Origin: Enterobacter sp. BIGb0383
GTDB lineage: Bacteria > Pseudomonadota > Gammaproteobacteria > Enterobacterales > Enterobacteriaceae
DNA length: 64,000 nucleotides
Direction of reading: 5' to 3'
Assembly (NCBI RefSeq): GCF_003751845.1
Contig: NZ_RJKQ01000006.1
Location: forward strand, 62,001-126,000
Each line of letters starts with the position of its first letter. Position 1 is the stretch's first letter. A program made the translations under genes and the position numbers. This document shows, piece by piece, positions 59,896 to 64,000 of this stretch. The notes beneath the pieces were generated by a model. That model did not search any database. It worked only from the letters and a program-made list of their open reading frames with translations, and was not told the origin of the DNA.

Positions 59896-61727
59896 TAATC
59901 CTTGTCCTCTAAGGATATGCTATTATCGATAAAATTAATAATTGATGCCTTCAACTCACCACCATTTAATGAGGCCCAAATGGCAGTGTTCTTCGCCAAT
60001 AAATCATTCCACTCCTTATAAATGCCACGAAAATCATCCCCAGTACACCCCTCACCATTATTCGTATGCAACCCCCACAACTCATTCCGCATCTTTTTAA
60101 CAATATTCCCCTGATCCGTATCCTGAAGCGCAATCGCAATTTCACTGTCAAACGCCATACTTCTCAGGTTTATATTTGCCGAGCCCTGGATCAGAAAAAT
60201 ATCATCAATCATCATTAGTTTACTGTGGACATAGGTACGTAACCGCGACCCCTGCGGGGAGTCGGGGCAGACCAGAGTGCAGATATGCGCTTTGAGTCCG
60301 GGAATATCCTGGATATCGATCTTGCTGGCTTCCCACTGGTCATCTTTATTGTTGGGGTCCTGATTATGCACCATGGCGGTATAATCGGGCATCCGGTCGC
60401 CACGGCCCAGCATATCTAACATTTCCCAGGTGCGTAGCCCGCCAGTCACCACGTCCGGATCGGTGGTGCTGTTGGTGACGACAAACAGATAGAGATAACC
60501 ATGCTCTTCAGGATTAACCCCGGCGCAGATCAGGTCTTTGGCTCTTTTTAATATCTGTTCCGCCAGCTCGGTAAAACGGAAGTACTGGTTTTCAATATAA
60601 ATATAGTGTCGGGTTCTGTTTACGCTCTCCATATACGCCTTCAGAATATCGTAGGCTTTGTACTGTGGCTGTGTCCGGCATATTTTCCCCATCACGGGCG
60701 TTAGCGTAAAGTTAAACGCGCCGTCGCCAAGTCGGTTTTTAATTGCGGCAAGACGTTTCGCCGTGGGGATAAACAGATCTTTTTTTATCGATGCGCGAGT
60801 TTCCGTCAAGGATATAAGCTGTAAGGGCTGGTAATCCAGCTCGGCTTTATCCCACGCCTGAACAAAATTATCATTCAGGTGTTTTAATACCTCACCATAA
60901 ACACAGGAAGAGATATCCTGCCATCCGGTATAACCATCCCGGCCCTGATCCGGTGCTGCGCTATAGCCTCTCTGCCAGGGGTGTTTTTGAGTATCCCAGT
61001 ATTGTGACAGCATATTGTGGCCCATAACAAATCCGACGGCTAATTCCGGATCTTCATAGTCAATTAAAATCATTTTTTGATGGTGCGTGCCGCCATGCTC
61101 AAGCGCCATTTTTCGCGTCAGGGAAGAGTCGCGGTTAACCTTATAAGGCAGCTCATCTAACCGGTAGCCTAATGAAGCCATATCCATGGTACGGGAAAGT
61201 ACCCTTAAGCCTTTAATATCATACCTACCGGCGCGAAAATGCCATTTCTTATCGAATTCGTACTGTTCGGCGGTTTCGTAATCGAGTTTGTTACCTTTGG
61301 CGCTTAAATTCCATATCGTTTCTCCCTTCCTTTGTGCCACCGAGCCCCATGCACCCCAGCCGGGAAAACTGGGGCCTGCAAAATTCTGCGCCGTGCCGCT
61401 AAACCAGACTAAGAGACGGACCTGCACGCCCCGGTTTGCGGCCTCTTCCAGCAGTTCGCCCACCATTTTATGTGGCCCCTGTCCTCCGCGGGTTAAATAC
61501 ATTGATGCCTGAAAGCCCCAGGTAATGATATCAATGCTTTTCGTCGCGCTTTCAATGGCTTTGGCAATCACGGCGAACGTGTGTTCACCACAAATCAAAG
61601 GTGCATAGGCGGCTCTGCAGAGCGGATATTCCCCCTTTTCCGGTATCCACTGTGGCGTGAGGATGATTTCACGCGTCAGGCCCGGCACGGCAGTACAGAT
61701 TTGCTCTGAAGGTTTGATGTTACTCAT
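59895..61727 (-). CDS. T6SS phospholipase D effector, Tle5 family
   Basis: 610 aa. Two HKD motifs: H216-x-K218-x4-D223 (HHQKMILID) and H501-x-K503-x4-D508 (HSKLMMID), each followed by the G-S/N segment typical of the PLD superfamily. Order and size match Tle5 (PldA/PldB-type) lipases that cleave phosphatidylethanolamine-type lipids in target membranes. No signal peptide, as expected for a VgrG-carried cargo. Its ATG overlaps the vgrG stop by 8 nt (ATGAGTAA). Immunity genes follow. Confidence 0.9.
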   Translation of the reverse strand: MSNIKPSEQICTAVPGLTREIILTPQWIPEKGEYPLCRAAYAPLICGEHTFAVIAKAIESATKSIDIITWGFQASMYLTRGGQGPHKMVGELLEEAANRGVQVRLLVWFSGTAQNFAGPSFPGWGAWGSVAQRKGETIWNLSAKGNKLDYETAEQYEFDKKWHFRAGRYDIKGLRVLSRTMDMASLGYRLDELPYKVNRDSSLTRKMALEHGGTHHQKMILIDYEDPELAVGFVMGHNMLSQYWDTQKHPWQRGYSAAPDQGRDGYTGWQDISSCVYGEVLKHLNDNFVQAWDKAELDYQPLQLISLTETRASIKKDLFIPTAKRLAAIKNRLGDGAFNFTLTPVMGKICRTQPQYKAYDILKAYMESVNRTRHYIYIENQYFRFTELAEQILKRAKDLICAGVNPEEHGYLYLFVVTNSTTDPDVVTGGLRTWEMLDMLGRGDRMPDYTAMVHNQDPNNKDDQWEASKIDIQDIPGLKAHICTLVCPDSPQGSRLRTYVHSKLMMIDDIFLIQGSANINLRSMAFDSEIAIALQDTDQGNIVKKMRNELWGLHTNNGEGCTGDDFRGIYKEWNDLLAKNTAIWASLNGGELKASIINFIDNSISLEDKD

Positions 61728-64000
61728 CGCGATTATCCTTATCTTCCATTGGGTTCAGGAACCCGTGGAATACATCCATTATTCGGGCACCCAGATCGTC
61801 CGCATCCTGAGTCACCCCCGGATCCACCGCACGGAATCCCCGGCGTGCGGTGACATTTTCTGACTTTTCTTCCTCTTCATTGATCATGTTAATGGCGTAT
61901 TTTTCGCCGCTCACTAACTCAACCTGATACTTACTGGTTGGGATTTGATGGTCGATCTCAATCGTTCCATCCGCGTCCGTCAGGCCTTTTTGCACGACCG
62001 CACCATTAGCCATCAGCGTGTAGGGTTCGAAGGCGCGAGGTTTAGTGGCACTCTGCGGTGTGCCGCCGATCAAAAAGCGCAGCTTTTGTTTTGGTACGCT
62101 CTGGGGCCAGCTCTGATGGCTGAGATCCATCTTATCTCCCCCGGTTACCACCCAGTTGGCGGCCTTCACCGTCTGGTTGCCAGGACTGCCATACTCTATC
62201 TGCCCTCCCTTCATTCGAATAAAGGCCCCGCCGCAGGTCAGCAGCAGCTCCTCTTTTGCCGCCACGATGGTTTTGCCTCCGTGGCTGGTCAGGGTCAGGT
62301 CTTTCAGAGAGGAGAGGTGCATCTCATCGCTCTGCGCCTGTAATTCCACTTTCCCTTTTGCCGCAAACAGTTTTATCCCGGCTTCGCGGGCGAACAGGCT
62401 GATGGCTTTCCCCGCCGCCAGGGTGATGTGCTTCAGTACCGAGAAGTCGGCCTGATGACCGGCCGTGAAGGCCAGATTATCTCCGGCGTTTAACTGAACC
62501 GTTTTCGGCGTGGTCAGGGCAATACCCGCCGGGGCGCTAAGCAGCAACCCCGCCTGCTTTAGTTCATCCAGCCTCTGCGTCAGCAGGGCTTTTTGTTCCG
62601 CCAGATCGGCCAGCTCCGCTTTTGCCACCGAGGCGGCCTCATGCAGTGACTCCGCAAGGGCCACCGCATCCTGCAGCTGCCGCTTTGCTTCCTGCATATC
62701 CCGCTGCTGACCCTGCGCCTGGGCCCGACCATCCGCCGTAATCAGCAGCCCTTTCTGCGCCCGTATCGCCCCCCAGCTGTCCGTGCGCAGCTCAAATCCT
62801 TCCCCGCGCATCTTTCTTTCGCGATCCACCAGATGACCGAGGCTGACCTGACTCTTGCCCCCGTGCTCCGTGGAAATCTTGATATGCTCCTGACCCCGGT
62901 AATCGTCGAGGCGGATTTTGTTATTGGCCGGGGTCCGCAGGACGTTGCGTTTATAGTTGCGGATGGTGACGTGGTCCGGGTGAGCAGAGTCGTGCAGGAC
63001 TCCGGCGATATAGGGCCGGTCCGGGTTGCCGTCTTCAAAACCTATCGCCACCTCGGTGCCCGCCAGCAGGGGCAGATGCAGGCCGTACGTATCCCCCGCG
63101 TAGGGGCGGGACTGACGAACCCACAGGCTTTCATATCCCGTATCCCAGGCCTCCCGGTCAAACAGCATATTTACCCGGTAGCGCCCGTCCCGGTCGATAT
63201 GCCCGTAGGTGTCGTTGATCTGGGTACTGGTGACGCGGGCCGGTAATGTTCCGGCCATCAGGGGACGCGTGGGCGGCTCCGGGCGATAACCGTAGTCCGG
63301 ATTGTCAGGGATGGCCTCAAACCGCGCTTCAAAGCTGCTGTCCCGCCGTGCCCGGCTAACCAGAGCTGTAATGGCCACGCCCCGGCTAAACGCCTCCGTC
63401 ACTTCCTCGCCCCCGGTCACTTTCAGCACCTGCCCGGGAGAAAGCGTGGCGCAGGTGACGATACCGGACAGCACCGTCTGGCGGTTGAGGCAGCGCTCAT
63501 GGCGCAGACGAGCATAAAACGCTCCGGACTCCGGAGCCGGATGACGCTCGTACCGGTTCCCCGGCGTCAGGTAGTTCTCGGCAAAATGGTACGCCTCGCC
63601 GTAGGTAGTTGTGTCGCCCCGGGTGATGTCGATCTGCTGATCCATCTCATCCTGCGCCTGACGGTAGTTGTAGTCGCGGGTACTGACCTGTTTCTCAACG
63701 ACCTGGTAGCGGCTTTCCATCTCCCGGACCGATTCCACGCCCCCGTCAAGCTGCCCCGACGGCGGGACGGACGGCAGCACGCGCCCCCGTTCGTATCCTT
63801 CCCGGCTGTCGTAAAACTCGACCACGTCAATATGCAGACGTGTGTCGGTAGTGAAACGAAACCAGATCCCCGTCTCCCCGAGCAGACGGGTGATAAATCG
63901 CAGGTCGTCTTCGCCATACTGCATCACCTGTTCACGACGGGGGTATTCCCGGGTGAGGGAGAACAGAAAATCCTGGCCGCGCATACCGTGACGTTCCCGG
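61720..64000 (-). CDS. vgrG: T6SS spike protein VgrG with C-terminal extension (5' end outside window)
   Basis: At least 759 aa; the frame is open to the right edge, so the start (and the first part of the gp27-like domain) lies outside. Visible: gp27/gp44-like part, gp5 OB fold (VTSTQINDTYGHIDRDGRYR), a helical heptad region at ~62.55-62.73 kb, a DUF2345 beta needle (62.1-62.5 kb), and a C-terminal ~120 aa extension (61.72-62.10 kb) with TLMANGAVVQKGLTDADGTI, a transthyretin-like pattern. That type of domain loads Tle effectors on VgrG in other T6SSs. Overlaps the effector gene by 8 nt. Confidence 0.93.
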   Translation of the reverse strand, partial: RERHGMRGQDFLFSLTREYPRREQVMQYGEDDLRFITRLLGETGIWFRFTTDTRLHIDVVEFYDSREGYERGRVLPSVPPSGQLDGGVESVREMESRYQVVEKQVSTRDYNYRQAQDEMDQQIDITRGDTTTYGEAYHFAENYLTPGNRYERHPAPESGAFYARLRHERCLNRQTVLSGIVTCATLSPGQVLKVTGGEEVTEAFSRGVAITALVSRARRDSSFEARFEAIPDNPDYGYRPEPPTRPLMAGTLPARVTSTQINDTYGHIDRDGRYRVNMLFDREAWDTGYESLWVRQSRPYAGDTYGLHLPLLAGTEVAIGFEDGNPDRPYIAGVLHDSAHPDHVTIRNYKRNVLRTPANNKIRLDDYRGQEHIKISTEHGGKSQVSLGHLVDRERKMRGEGFELRTDSWGAIRAQKGLLITADGRAQAQGQQRDMQEAKRQLQDAVALAESLHEAASVAKAELADLAEQKALLTQRLDELKQAGLLLSAPAGIALTTPKTVQLNAGDNLAFTAGHQADFSVLKHITLAAGKAISLFAREAGIKLFAAKGKVELQAQSDEMHLSSLKDLTLTSHGGKTIVAAKEELLLTCGGAFIRMKGGQIEYGSPGNQTVKAANWVVTGGDKMDLSHQSWPQSVPKQKLRFLIGGTPQSATKPRAFEPYTLMANGAVVQKGLTDADGTIEIDHQIPTSKYQVELVSGEKYAINMINEEEEKSENVTARRGFRAVDPGVTQDADDLGARIMDVFHGFLNPMEDKDNRDE

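Overview
The window is chromosomal DNA from a motile member of the Enterobacteriaceae. Gene content and order follow the 23-24 min region of the E. coli chromosome in inverted orientation (flg cluster to murJ, mdtH, pyrC, dinI, solA, lpxL, opgGH, ycdXYZ, ghrA, phoH, efe, put, rutR). The proteins are close to but not identical with the E. coli ones. Together with the local gene losses and a type VI secretion (T6SS) island, this points to an Enterobacter/Lelliottia/Leclercia-type genome; the genus is an inference.

Layout. 1-11.2 kb: flagellar hook and basal-body genes flgBCDEFGHIJ and flgKL on the minus strand, divergent from flgA and flgMN, with recognisable sigma28 promoters before flgM and flgK and an FlhDC-like inverted repeat between flgB and flgA. 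11.2-25.1 kb: conserved housekeeping and envelope genes, including the murJ lipid II flippase, rimJ, mdtH, grxB, pyrC with a PurR box and leader hairpin, LexA-controlled dinI, bssS, solA, yceJI, trhO and lpxL. 25.2-31.7 kb: periplasmic glucan genes opgGH and divergent opgC, then ymdB and a ymdA-like gene. The curli genes expected next to ymdA are absent. 31.9-34.8 kb: ycdZ, ycdY, ycdX, ghrA. 35.0-38.4 kb: two tandem tRNA-Ser(GGA) genes, then a TetR regulator with a palindromic operator, a CPBP-family membrane protein, and an O-antigen chain-length (FepE/Wzz) gene, where E. coli carries the pga genes.

38.6-53.1 kb: phoH, the ferrous-iron uptake operon efeUOB behind a Fur box, a NupC-like nucleoside permease and a DUF3574 lipoprotein, the divergent putP/putA pair with PutA operator motifs, rutR without the rut catabolic operon, a DMT exporter, and the small stress gene ymdF (57 aa).

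53.4-64 kb (running off the right edge): a T6SS module transcribed leftward. It comprises VgrG with a C-terminal transthyretin-like extension, a phospholipase D effector (Tle5 type, two HKD motifs), two tandem Sel1-repeat lipoproteins that are probable periplasmic immunity proteins, a PAAR tip protein, an unrecognised two-TM protein, and a TssM/IcmF protein whose P-loop is degenerate. Adjacent genes overlap by 1-13 nt from vgrG through the Sel1 genes and again between the 380-aa gene and tssM, so translation is probably coupled. This island is the least ordinary part of the window.
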